Assembly (NCBI GenBank): GCA_002359085.1
Contig: DEQB01000073.1
Coordinates: 40,746 to 87,756 of the forward strand
Origin: Erysipelothrix sp. UBA3377
GTDB taxonomy: Bacteria; Bacillota_I; Bacilli_A; Erysipelotrichales; Erysipelotrichaceae
Length of the DNA: 47,011 nucleotides
Direction of reading: 5' to 3'
Under the pieces are notes generated by a model. It was not told the origin of the DNA, did no database searches, and saw only the letters and a program-made list of their open reading frames with translations. Below are positions 7,792 to 15,761 of the stretch, piece by piece; position 1 is the stretch's first letter, and each line of letters starts with the position of its first letter. Made by a program: the position numbers and the translations under genes.

Positions 7792-9843
7792 TTAAATTAT
7801 AGCGGTCTTCTGATTTTCTAGAAGCAATTCAAACGCACTTGCATCCACAGGTCTGAAAAAGTAGTATCCTTGGTAAACATTAAGATTGCGTTTATCCAAG
7901 AAATGAACCTGTTCTTCTGTCTCTACCCCTTCAATCACAATGGAATCATGGGTATTACGAACCAAGCTTAATATGGCATCAAAGGTGGATACTTTCTTAA
8001 AGTCATTTTCATCTTTAGGTACAAGACTCTTATCCAGTTTAATTTCATCAAACTCTACTTCGTGCAAAAGGTTTAAAGAAGAATGTCCCACTGAGAAATC
8101 ATCCATACTCAATAAGAAACCATACGACTTCAATTCATTTAAGTGATTGAAATTTATTTCGTAATCATCAATCACCCTTTCCGTCAATTCAATGATAATT
8201 TGTGAAGGAGAGACACCATACGCATCCACATACTCAAAGAAGAGTTTCGGTTCAAAAGCATTGATTGTAGTTATGGAGACATTGATTGAAAGTTTGAATT
8301 CATGGGAAACATATTTTTTATCAATGAGGTGTTTAAGAAATGAAGCACTTTTTTTCAACATCTTAATATCAAGGTAGCGAATGGTGCTATTGTTTTCAAA
8401 GTGTTCAATAAAAGACAGTGGACTGGTATATTTACCCTCCACAATAAAGCGACTGAGCATTTCTGCACCAATAATCTTTTTGGTTTTTGAATCCACCTTC
8501 GGTTGGTAAACCACAACGTGATTATCCTCAATCAACTTTTGATCTCTTTCTACAAATACATTTGATAATAAACGATGCAGTTGATATCCTTCTGAGAATA
8601 GATTGTTACGATTTGAATTCAGATACATTATTTTATTGGATAAAAGATCCATAATTTGAATAATATTTCTGTTTGAATCCTGTCCAATTACCACAATTCC
8701 CAGAATCTCTTGTGTTTGTTTGTGAATTAAGATTTTAAAGTAATGTAACATTCTATTCTTATCTTTGAAATCATAAACGAGTTTGTCATATGGAATATGA
8801 TCTTTAATTAAATTCTTTTCCGTCTTACCATAAACAGAATATTGAATCGTACCCACGCTGTTGATAACGAGTTTATCATAATCAAAAGTTACTTTCTCAA
8901 ATCGAATGTGTTTTACAGCTATAATGGCTTCTGATATCGCCACATTACTATATTTTGGTAATTCATTTGCATCACCGATCGCATAAATATTATCATAGTT
9001 GGTTTGCATGAATGCATTCACTTTAAAGCCCTTTTCAGACACTTCGAAATCTAACGCTTCTGTAAATTCTTTATCCGGCACAGAACCCACTGCCAATATC
9101 AAACGTTCTACTTCAAGGGTATGTTCTTGACCTGCTTTTGTATAAGTAATAAAGGGTGCTTGTACTGAAGTAAGCGTAGCGTTTTCAATAAAGTGAAAGT
9201 TGGGTTTTGAAATTAAGCTAAAATAAATCTCACGGACATCATCGTCCAGCTCTTTTAGAAATTGACTTCTCACTATTAAGTAAACTTCAACACCAACGGT
9301 TGAAAGGTAATAACCAAACTCAACTGCTGCTTTACCACCGCCATAAAAGGCAACGACTTTGGGAGAAAGGTCATCTTGAAGTAAGGTACGGACTGGTTTC
9401 ACAAAGCCTTTGGCCATCCCTTCATGGATGCCAGGGATTTCCGGAATATTGGTGCGCGTACCGTGCGCAAGAATAATTTGACTGACGTGATATTCAACGC
9501 CATTGGACACGACAGTATGCGCGTCTTTCAAAGTCGCTTTTCCAGCCACAAAACTTACGTACTTACGTGTTTTAAAGAATTTATGATATTGTTCCAGGTA
9601 AATACTGCGTTTGGCCAAGATGTACTCATTTATTTCTTCTGGGTTTGAATTATCTCTAAATTGATTTAACGCTTCAAAAAGATTGAATAAGACGATATCA
9701 CCACCGTTATATGCAACACCACCTAAGAAAGTTGCTTCAAAAAGAATTGCCTTGATTCCTAATTTCTCTGCTTCTATTGCAGCGGACAATCCGGCCACTC
9801 CCCCGCCAATGATGGCCAATTCGTACTTTTCTATGTCAATCAC
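7792..9843 (-). CDS. FAD/NAD(P)H oxidoreductase fused to an EAL c-di-GMP phosphodiesterase domain
   Basis: The 683-residue protein joins two families. Residues 1-320 are a pyridine nucleotide-disulfide oxidoreductase: FAD site IIGGGVAGLSAA (11-22), NAD(P)H site AFYGGGKAAVEFG (165-177), second FAD motif YAIGDAN (287-293). Residues 325-405 resemble the Lpd/MerA dimerization domain. Residues 420-680 are an EAL domain. The redox motif GGTCxxxxCxPSK is replaced by GGVAYNGGDIVLF (41-53), so neither cysteine remains. The EAL residues look intact: YQP 446-448, E461 (EML for EAL), N521, E552, DD 581-582, K602, E638/E641, Q658. There is no GGDEF, PAS or membrane segment. The start is GTG, overlapping its own GGAG site, so the true start may be a few codons downstream. 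Inference: flavin or NAD(P)H state controls c-di-GMP hydrolysis. Confidence 0.85.
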   Translation of the reverse strand: MIDIEKYELAIIGGGVAGLSAAIEAEKLGIKAILFEATFLGGVAYNGGDIVLFNLFEALNQFRDNSNPEEINEYILAKRSIYLEQYHKFFKTRKYVSFVAGKATLKDAHTVVSNGVEYHVSQIILAHGTRTNIPEIPGIHEGMAKGFVKPVRTLLQDDLSPKVVAFYGGGKAAVEFGYYLSTVGVEVYLIVRSQFLKELDDDVREIYFSLISKPNFHFIENATLTSVQAPFITYTKAGQEHTLEVERLILAVGSVPDKEFTEALDFEVSEKGFKVNAFMQTNYDNIYAIGDANELPKYSNVAISEAIIAVKHIRFEKVTFDYDKLVINSVGTIQYSVYGKTEKNLIKDHIPYDKLVYDFKDKNRMLHYFKILIHKQTQEILGIVVIGQDSNRNIIQIMDLLSNKIMYLNSNRNNLFSEGYQLHRLLSNVFVERDQKLIEDNHVVVYQPKVDSKTKKIIGAEMLSRFIVEGKYTSPLSFIEHFENNSTIRYLDIKMLKKSASFLKHLIDKKYVSHEFKLSINVSITTINAFEPKLFFEYVDAYGVSPSQIIIELTERVIDDYEINFNHLNELKSYGFLLSMDDFSVGHSSLNLLHEVEFDEIKLDKSLVPKDENDFKKVSTFDAILSLVRNTHDSIVIEGVETEEQVHFLDKRNLNVYQGYYFFRPVDASAFELLLENQKTAII

Positions 9844-9911
9844 TCCGTTCTAAATAAACGTACCGTTTTTTTTATTGTACCTTAATCAAAAAATATTTAA
9901 CAGTAAATGTG

Positions 9912-9946
9912 AATAAAAAAAACCAATACAAAAAATTGTACTGGTT
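9912..9946 (-). terminator. Rho-independent terminator after pstB
   Basis: An 11-bp stem (9921-9931 with 9936-9946, one G-U pair on the minus-strand RNA) with a short loop is followed on the minus strand by a run of U. It lies about 10 bases past the pstB stop and separates the pst operon from the flavoprotein-EAL gene. Confidence 0.85.
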
Positions 9947-9955
9947 TGTTGTTTG

Positions 9956-10714
9956 TTAACCAAATTTTCCTGCAATATAATCAGAGGTTCTTTGATCATG
10001 TGGATTGTTGAAAATTTGCTCAGTACGACCCGACTCAACAACTTCTCCATTTAAGAAGAAAATAGTCTGATCACTGATTCGTTTCGCTTGTAACATTGAG
10101 TGTGTCACGATCACAATCGTATAGTTTTTCTTCAAGTCTTCAATCAATTGTTCGATTTTTTGAGTCGCAATGGGATCCAGGGCAGAGGTGGGTTCATCCA
10201 TCAGAATGATTTCTGGCTCCAATGCGATTGCACGCGCAATACACAAACGTTGTTGTTGTCCCCCTGATAGACTCAATGCACTGGCATTAAGGTTATCTTT
10301 CACTTCTTCATACAGTGCTGCTTTCTTTAAAGCCGCAATCACATGGTCATCCAAAACGCGTTTATCTTTAATACCTTGACATCTTAAGCCATACGCTACG
10401 TTGTTATAGATTGACATTGGGAATGGATTCGCTTTTTGAAATACCATTCCAACTTTGGTTCTTAAGTTAATGACGTCCGTTCTGGGATCGTAGATATCCT
10501 GTAAATCAATGACGATGTCACCATCAATTTTACAGCCATCAATTAAATCATTCATACGATTTAAAGTTCTGATGAATGTACTCTTACCACATCCTGAAGG
10601 ACCAATCAAAGCAGTAACTTCTTTTTCTTTAATTGATAAAGCCACTTCTTTTAAAGTATGTTTTTCACCATAGTCGTAATATAAATTTAAATTTGAAACT
10701 TCGATTTTATTCAT
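9956..10714 (-). CDS. pstB: Phosphate ABC transporter ATP-binding protein PstB
   Basis: PstB is the cytoplasmic ATPase that powers high-affinity phosphate import through PstC/PstA. The 252 residues contain Walker A GPSGCGKST (38-46), the PstB-typical FIRTLNRMNDL after it, Q-loop GMVFQKANPFPMSIYNNVAYG, signature LSGGQQQRLCIARAIA, Walker B ILMDEPTSALD and the switch His in VIVTHSM. Its ATG overlaps the pstA stop by one base (TAATG), with an AAAGGGGA site inside pstA. A terminator follows, and no phoU gene lies downstream. Confidence 0.98.
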   Translation of the reverse strand: MNKIEVSNLNLYYDYGEKHTLKEVALSIKEKEVTALIGPSGCGKSTFIRTLNRMNDLIDGCKIDGDIVIDLQDIYDPRTDVINLRTKVGMVFQKANPFPMSIYNNVAYGLRCQGIKDKRVLDDHVIAALKKAALYEEVKDNLNASALSLSGGQQQRLCIARAIALEPEIILMDEPTSALDPIATQKIEQLIEDLKKNYTIVIVTHSMLQAKRISDQTIFFLNGEVVESGRTEQIFNNPHDQRTSDYIAGKFG

Positions 10715-11907
10715 TAAGCATTCCCCTTTCTCGTTTTAAAGAAACCGCCTATAAAATGAACGCTGAGATTTAAGATAAGTACCATGACTAGAATTACAAT
10801 GGCAATGGAAGAAGCCAATTCTATATTTGGATTCTCATGGGATAACAAGGACCAAATATGGACCGATAATGTTGTACCACCCGAAGTAAGTGATGGACTG
10901 TCATTCACAAAGCTACCCATCGTAAAGATAAGTGCAGCAGACTCACCCATGATCCGGCTGATTGCCAAGATGAGACTACTTAAGATACCTGGAATACTTG
11001 AGGGTAGTAAAACTTTGAATATGGTTTGTGTATCACTGGCTCCCAAAGACAATGAAGCTTGTCTCAATTCATTTGGAACTGCAATTAAGGCTTCTTGCAT
11101 GGTTTTAATAATCGTAGGCAACAACACAACTGCCATTGTTAGTGCACCCAGTAAGATACTTTGGCCACTTTGCGCAAATATAGATACAAATGGATACAGT
11201 ACCACCATTCCCATTAAACCAAAGATTACGGAAGGCACACCTGCTAGTAAGTCTATGAGCTGTTTGAAGGTGCGGGTAATTATATTGTCTTTGGCAATTT
11301 CATTAAAGTAAATGGCTGCAAACGAACCCAGTGGAAACGCAATTAGAATGGCGACCCCTATAAGCAACATGGTTGCTTTTAAGGAACCATAAATTCCGCC
11401 CCCTGCTGTTTTATAATAGAGCTCAATTGAGGTGCTTTCGGTATTAAACTTTTCAGCCAAGCTAAAAGCATCATCCCCAAATACTGTACCACCATTGACG
11501 TTTCCGTTTTCTGTAACGATTTTAATGGTTTCAATATAGATATGGTCAGGAAGTTTTCCCGTGGCACCGCCTGAAGCAGTTGCCAGTGAAGTTGCAATTG
11601 TTTGATCATCCACATTGAATATTTCAATCTTCGCATCATTTTCAATGGAAGTTGTATCTCGTAGATAGAAGCCATAGTCTGCTATATAATAGACTCCTTC
11701 ATCTGTTTCAATGGGGTCAGTTCTATTGGGTTGAATCGATACCAAATCATTCTCACTCCAATAGTTAGTCGTGAACATTTCTATGTTTAAATGTTTAAAT
11801 CCTCTAACCAATACAAAGCCAAGAATTAAAACAAGCGCAATCACTGAGATGGATGATGAAAGAACTGTCAGAACATTCAGTATTTTATCTTTAACTTTTC
11901 TTGTCAT
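10714..11907 (-). CDS. pstA: Phosphate ABC transporter permease PstA with large extracytoplasmic insert
   Basis: PstA is one of the two membrane subunits of the phosphate importer. The 397 residues include TM1 (about 12-35) and a C-terminal BPD_transp_1 permease core with the EAA-type coupling loop around ELRQASLSLGASDTQTIFKVLLP, which contacts PstB. Usual length is about 280-300. The excess is a hydrophilic region between TM1 and TM2 (about 38-172), predicted outside the membrane, rich in Thr/Asp/Gly and without cysteine. The conserved GGGIYGSLKATMLL segment before TM2 is intact, so this is an insert and not a wrong start. It overlaps pstC by four bases. The insert may meet the unusual PstS; that is inference. 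Confidence 0.95.
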   Translation of the reverse strand: MTRKVKDKILNVLTVLSSSISVIALVLILGFVLVRGFKHLNIEMFTTNYWSENDLVSIQPNRTDPIETDEGVYYIADYGFYLRDTTSIENDAKIEIFNVDDQTIATSLATASGGATGKLPDHIYIETIKIVTENGNVNGGTVFGDDAFSLAEKFNTESTSIELYYKTAGGGIYGSLKATMLLIGVAILIAFPLGSFAAIYFNEIAKDNIITRTFKQLIDLLAGVPSVIFGLMGMVVLYPFVSIFAQSGQSILLGALTMAVVLLPTIIKTMQEALIAVPNELRQASLSLGASDTQTIFKVLLPSSIPGILSSLILAISRIMGESAALIFTMGSFVNDSPSLTSGGTTLSVHIWSLLSHENPNIELASSIAIVILVMVLILNLSVHFIGGFFKTRKGNA

Positions 11908-12821
11908 CCTTCCATCCTCTTCTTCATAATATTAATAGCGAAATTAGAAATGAATACCGTCAGGAGTAAAACAATACCGACACTAAAACGAATATCATAA
12001 TCCAATCCAACGGTTTCATTCATCCCAAGCATCATGGTTGATGTTAGGGTACGTGTAATATCAAATGGGTTTATGGTTGGTCCATACATTTTGTTTCCAG
12101 CAACCAAACTCACCGCTGTTGCTTCTCCAAATGCTCTGGATAAACCAAGAATCAGTCCCGCAAAAATACCGGAACGTGCTGCGCGTAAAACGACTTTAAA
12201 GTGTGTTTGGGTTGGTGTTGCTCCCAGTGCCAATGATGCTTCTGTTAAGTTTTTATCAACTGCTTCAATGGCGTTGATGGACATGATTGTTATGGTAGGC
12301 ATGATCATCAAAGCCAATAGAATAATTACAGAGAGCATGGATCGACCCCCAAAGGTACTGATACCAAAGATCGTGGCTGCAATCCAATCTACAAATAGAA
12401 CAATCACTCCACTGGCGAATAAACCATATATGATAGAAGGAATGGCGGAAAGTAACTCAATGATGATGCGTAGTATTTTAGATAACGCTTTGGGTGCCAT
12501 CTTTGTGATGAACAGGGCTGTTAAAACTGAAATAGGAAAGGATAGTAACGCCGCAAAAAAGCCAGTCGCTAGTGTATTTATGAAAATAAAGAACACACCG
12601 TATTCACCAGTATCACTGCGCCAAACAGTACCCGTTAAAAACTTAAACAAGGAAATGCTATTTTCACCAAAAAACACTGAAATACCTTTTTGGAAAATAA
12701 AATAAAAAATTACAATTACCATCATCGATGCAAGAAATGCTGCGAGCCTAAATACAGATTTAAAAGCGAAGTCTAACGTTCGCTTTCTTTTTTGATAATG
12801 GTATGAGGTTTCTAATCTCAT
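11904..12821 (-). CDS. pstC: Phosphate ABC transporter permease PstC
   Basis: PstC is the partner permease subunit of PstA. The 305 residues show the family N-terminal cytoplasmic stretch, TM1 (about 28-48) and the segment ISLFKFLTGTVWRSDTGEYGVFFIFINTLATG, which is typical of PstC (W-P/R-x-G-x-YG). Further membrane helices follow, with the EAA loop DKNLTEASLALGATPTQTHFKVVL. Length is normal, unlike PstA. The start lies seven bases past the pstS stop with no good Shine-Dalgarno site, so translation may be coupled to pstS. Confidence 0.97.
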   Translation of the reverse strand: MRLETSYHYQKRKRTLDFAFKSVFRLAAFLASMMVIVIFYFIFQKGISVFFGENSISLFKFLTGTVWRSDTGEYGVFFIFINTLATGFFAALLSFPISVLTALFITKMAPKALSKILRIIIELLSAIPSIIYGLFASGVIVLFVDWIAATIFGISTFGGRSMLSVIILLALMIMPTITIMSINAIEAVDKNLTEASLALGATPTQTHFKVVLRAARSGIFAGLILGLSRAFGEATAVSLVAGNKMYGPTINPFDITRTLTSTMMLGMNETVGLDYDIRFSVGIVLLLTVFISNFAINIMKKRMEG

Positions 12822-12828
12822 GATTGGA

Positions 12829-13758
12829 TTAATCTAAGTCTGCCCAAGCAGTAAGGTTACCCTCAAAGATGTCTTTAACTTGTTGTTGTGTAACATTAGT
12901 CAGTGGGTTGTCCTTTTGAACTACCACGACCACAGCATCTTTAGCATAGGTACCTGTTAGATAACCGTCTGAGACTGGCTCGCTGTCTGCTTTAAAGTCT
13001 CTTGACGCAAATCCGATATCAACTTGGTTTGTAGAATCTTTCTCATCACCCAAGGTGCTTGCATATGCAGCTCCTGAACCTGTATGGTTCATTTCAAACT
13101 GGAAGTTACCACCGTAAGGTTGGAATCCTTCTAGTGCAGCTTGTAAGGTATTAGAAACGGATGTTGATCCACCTGTTTTAATGGTCATACCTGAATTGTC
13201 TTGATTTACAATTGGATGATTTTCTTTCAATGTATCCCAATCTGTACCACCCTCGACATCGGTGATTCCCCCTGCTGCAAGTACCAATTGTCTACCTTCT
13301 GTAGAGTTTTCTAAGAAGTCAATGAACGCTGCCACTAAGGCTTGTTTGTCATCGCTATCGAAGTTTCCTTCTGCTCTTGTTACATATGCAAAGGGTCTTG
13401 CCAATGAATAGCTTCCATCTACAACTGTTTTAATTTCAGCTGCAACGCCTTCATATGATAATGCTTTGATATTGTTTTTCACAAAATCTGTGGATAGGGA
13501 TACATAACCCATTCCCTCTTTGTTTTGGCCAACTTGAGTTGCCAAGTCACCGTTTGAGGAAGCAACTGCTGCCTCCTGTGTTAAACTTTCGATTCCAACG
13601 ATTTCTTCAAAAGCACTTCTTGTACCTGAAGACTCATCACGGGAATAAATCATAATATTTGTGAGTGAATTTGCTGAACCATCGTCATCGCCAGTTGTAT
13701 TTGAACCACAACCAACCAATACCAATGTCAGTGCGAGTAATAAAGTTAATTTCTTCAT
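12829..13758 (-). CDS. pstS: Phosphate-binding lipoprotein PstS, circularly permuted
   Basis: This is the surface lipoprotein that binds phosphate for PstCAB: a signal peptide with lipobox LVGC (C17) and an AGGAGG site before the ATG at 13758 (an upstream in-frame start at 13794 has no site). The 309 residues carry all usual PstS motifs in swapped order. First come YSRDESSGTRSAFEE (38-52), GMGYVSLS and AFIDFLENSTEGRQLV, which are normally the second half. Then come GGSTSV (196-201), HTGSGAA (225-231), VDIGFASRDF (246-255) and NVTQQQVKDIFEGNLTAW (288-305), normally the first half. Residues matching the E. coli PstS phosphate contacts are present: R40, S44, G45, T46, S198/T199, S228, D247. It therefore probably still folds and binds phosphate. 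A Pho box lies upstream. Confidence 0.93.
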   Translation of the reverse strand: MKKLTLLLALTLVLVGCGSNTTGDDDGSANSLTNIMIYSRDESSGTRSAFEEIVGIESLTQEAAVASSNGDLATQVGQNKEGMGYVSLSTDFVKNNIKALSYEGVAAEIKTVVDGSYSLARPFAYVTRAEGNFDSDDKQALVAAFIDFLENSTEGRQLVLAAGGITDVEGGTDWDTLKENHPIVNQDNSGMTIKTGGSTSVSNTLQAALEGFQPYGGNFQFEMNHTGSGAAYASTLGDEKDSTNQVDIGFASRDFKADSEPVSDGYLTGTYAKDAVVVVVQKDNPLTNVTQQQVKDIFEGNLTAWADLD

Positions 13759-13769
13759 ATTTCCTCCTA

Positions 13770-13783
13770 ACAGTTTTAACTGT
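13770..13783 (-). repeat. Short inverted repeat in the pstS 5' leader
   Basis: A perfect 6-bp inverted repeat with a two-base centre (acagtt-tt-aactgt) lies just upstream of the pstS AGGAGG site. It could be a small operator or an RNA hairpin near the ribosome binding site. Its role is unknown. Confidence 0.35.
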
Positions 13784-13789
13784 GATACC

Positions 13790-13795
13790 ATCATA
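13790..13795 (-). promoter_or_regulatory. Likely -10 element of the pst operon
   Basis: TATGAT on the minus strand lies 20 bases downstream of the Pho box and about 32 bases before the pstS ATG. No -35 hexamer is evident, as expected for a promoter that needs an activator. An alternative -10 (TACATA) lies nearer the box. Confidence 0.45.
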
Positions 13796-13815
13796 ATTGA
13801 TGTTTATGTATTTTG

Positions 13816-13854
13816 AGTAAATTGAATGTTAATTAACAGTTAACAAAACGTTAA
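13816..13854 (-). promoter_or_regulatory. Pho box: four direct repeats for PhoP binding
   Basis: On the minus strand four hexamers TTAACG, TTAACT, TTAACA and TTTACT occur with exactly five bases between them, an 11-bp period. This matches the known PhoP site of Gram-positive bacteria (TTAACA-like repeats every 11 bp). The array lies between the phoR terminator and pstS. PhoP and PhoR are encoded immediately upstream, so this is the probable operator for phosphate-starvation induction of pstSCAB. Confidence 0.8.
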
Positions 13855-13883
13855 AAAAAACGCCATATGATAATATGACGTTT
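13853..13883 (-). terminator. Rho-independent terminator after phoR
   Basis: A 9-bp stem (13860-13868 with 13873-13881, one G-U pair) and four-base loop is followed on the minus strand by eight U. It lies a few bases past the phoR stop and separates phoH-phoP-phoR from pstSCAB. The U tract runs into the first Pho box repeat, so the two elements overlap. Confidence 0.85.
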
Positions 13884-13888
13884 ATAAA

Positions 13889-15100
13889 TTAACTTTTGAG
13901 CTTAATTTTAAAGTTTGTACCTTTTCCAACGGTACTTTCAACATCGATACTGCCACCATGTGCTTCGATAATCGATTTACTAATGGCCAATCCCAGTCCT
14001 GAACTTCCATTTTCGCGTCCACGACTCTCATCACCACGATAGAATCTTTCAAACACATGCGGTAACACGGCTTCATCCATCCCAGCACCATTGTCTTTAA
14101 ACTGAATATTCCATTTATCTCTTGAGATATCACAATCAATCTTAATACGACCACCTTTTGCGTAGTTAATCGCATTGTTGAATAAATTGGTAAAAACTTG
14201 ATTTAATCTGAAGTGATCTGCTTCAATGGTCACATCTGAAGGACAATTTAGAACCACTTCAATATTGCTTTGGTGTAATTCACGTCTTTTCTCGTAAATT
14301 AATCCATCAAAGAATTGTTTAAGGTTAAATTCTGTTTTTTCCAAGTGTACTTTATCTGCAGTCAATTTTGACTGAAGTAATAGATCATCTACAATGGTTT
14401 CCAATCTGGAAGATTCAATTTGAATCTGTGCCAAGAACTCCTCTAGTGTTTGATCATCATTGAAGTCATCGCGATTGATAATCTCAATCATGCCCTTGAT
14501 GGATGCGATGGGAGTTTTTAGTTCATGGGATGCATCCGCAATAAAGCGTTGTTGCATTCTTTCACCATCCACAAGTCTTGTGACATCTTGCATGATAATC
14601 ATACAGCCGTCATAACGGTTGTTTTTAAGCATGGGAACTGCTAAGACTTGGTAATCTACATCCTCGAATTTTTGTTGACGGATAAATTGTTTTTCGTTTA
14701 AAAAAGCATCCAATAAGATTTGACGTAAGGAACCTTCGATATCACTATCATAAACGTTGATCGCATCAATATTTAAAATAGCATTGAATTTACGGTTCGC
14801 AACCTCAAATTCCCCTCTTTCGTTAATATAAACAAGTGCTGAAGGAATGGCTTCAATAATCGCGTTGAGCTTGCTCATCGCATCCTCAGTTTTTGTGCTT
14901 GCTTTATCCTTAACAATTTTCTTTTCATTTTCCAATTCCACACGGAATTTATCGTGCATATAACGGTGGGTATACATAAGTGCACCCAATCCAATACCCA
15001 AAACGATAACTTGGCCAACTAAATATTGACTGAACGCAATCATTCCCAATCCTGACAAGATTAAAATAAACATGGTTAAATTATTCTGTTTTTGCTGCAT
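13889..15100 (-). CDS. phoR: Phosphate-sensing histidine kinase PhoR
   Basis: This is the membrane sensor kinase partner of PhoP. The 403 residues have two N-terminal membrane helices (about 8-45) with almost no external loop, then a coiled linker, a PAS domain (about 78-170), a HisKA domain with the phospho-His motif SHELKTPIASIKG, and a HATPase domain with N box FTNLFNNAINYAKGG, G1 DNGAGM and G2 GSSGLGLAISKSI. The lack of an external domain resembles streptococcal PnpS more than B. subtilis PhoR. It suggests sensing through the membrane or the Pst complex. It overlaps phoP by 20 bases. The PhoR assignment rests on the phoP-pst context. Confidence 0.93.
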   Translation of the reverse strand: MQQKQNNLTMFILILSGLGMIAFSQYLVGQVIVLGIGLGALMYTHRYMHDKFRVELENEKKIVKDKASTKTEDAMSKLNAIIEAIPSALVYINERGEFEVANRKFNAILNIDAINVYDSDIEGSLRQILLDAFLNEKQFIRQQKFEDVDYQVLAVPMLKNNRYDGCMIIMQDVTRLVDGERMQQRFIADASHELKTPIASIKGMIEIINRDDFNDDQTLEEFLAQIQIESSRLETIVDDLLLQSKLTADKVHLEKTEFNLKQFFDGLIYEKRRELHQSNIEVVLNCPSDVTIEADHFRLNQVFTNLFNNAINYAKGGRIKIDCDISRDKWNIQFKDNGAGMDEAVLPHVFERFYRGDESRGRENGSSGLGLAISKSIIEAHGGSIDVESTVGKGTNFKIKLKS

Positions 15101-15758
15101 ATCCTACACCCCTTAACGATTCGATCACAATGTCTGAATCTTCTAATTTAGTCCTTAACTTAAATACATGTACATCTACAATCCGAGTATCACCATCATA
15201 GCTAAAATCCCATACTTCATTCAGGATCATATCACGCGATAATACTGCGTTCATGTTGCGTATCATGTAATAAAATAAATCAAATTCTTTTTTGGTGAGT
15301 TCAATTTTTTCACCGCCCACCATGACCTGATGTAAATCAAGGTTAATGACAGTATTCCCAAATTCTATTTGTTTTGGTTTTGAACTATCATAGTATCTTT
15401 TTAGTTGCGCCTGTATCCGTGCACTCAATTCTCTTGGAGAAAATGGTTTGGTGACATAATCATCAACGCCTGCTTCAAATGCTTCCAGTAAATCTTCTTC
15501 ATTTGACTTTGCAGTTACCATGAATACGATACCCTTTAAATTCTCTTGACGGTATTGTCTGACAATTTCAATACCACTTAATTTGGGCAACATCCAGTCC
15601 ACAATGAGTACATCATAATCGCCACTCAGAGATTTTTCAAGCCCTTCCTGACCATTTGTTGCTTCACTCACTTCGAAATCCAATTGTTTTAAATCATATT
15701 TCAACAATCTTCGAATATTTTCTTCGTCTTCAATAATTAAAACTCTTGTTTTACTCAT
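15081..15758 (-). CDS. phoP: Phosphate response regulator PhoP (OmpR family)
   Basis: This DNA-binding regulator is phosphorylated by PhoR. The 225 residues hold a receiver domain with acidic pocket EDE (10-12), phospho-acceptor Asp in LIVDWMLPKLSG (about D54), Thr in MVTAKS and Lys in VTKPFSPREL, followed by an OmpR-type winged helix (about 130-222; LTKKEFDLFYYMIRN and TRIVDVHVFKLRTKLE). The start follows an AAGGAG site and lies three bases past the phoH stop, so phoH and phoP are probably one transcript. Its likely target is the Pho box before pstS. Confidence 0.95.
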   Translation of the reverse strand: MSKTRVLIIEDEENIRRLLKYDLKQLDFEVSEATNGQEGLEKSLSGDYDVLIVDWMLPKLSGIEIVRQYRQENLKGIVFMVTAKSNEEDLLEAFEAGVDDYVTKPFSPRELSARIQAQLKRYYDSSKPKQIEFGNTVINLDLHQVMVGGEKIELTKKEFDLFYYMIRNMNAVLSRDMILNEVWDFSYDGDTRIVDVHVFKLRTKLEDSDIVIESLRGVGYAAKTE

Positions 15759-15761
15759 CTC

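Noticed and set aside
10784..11311. 175-codon plus-strand open frame opposite pstA
   Set aside because: Antisense shadow of a membrane protein with no start signal or family motif.
12034..12705. 223-codon plus-strand open frame opposite pstC
   Set aside because: It is antisense to a well-supported permease gene, has no ribosome binding site and no recognisable family; the length comes from codon bias of the hydrophobic gene.
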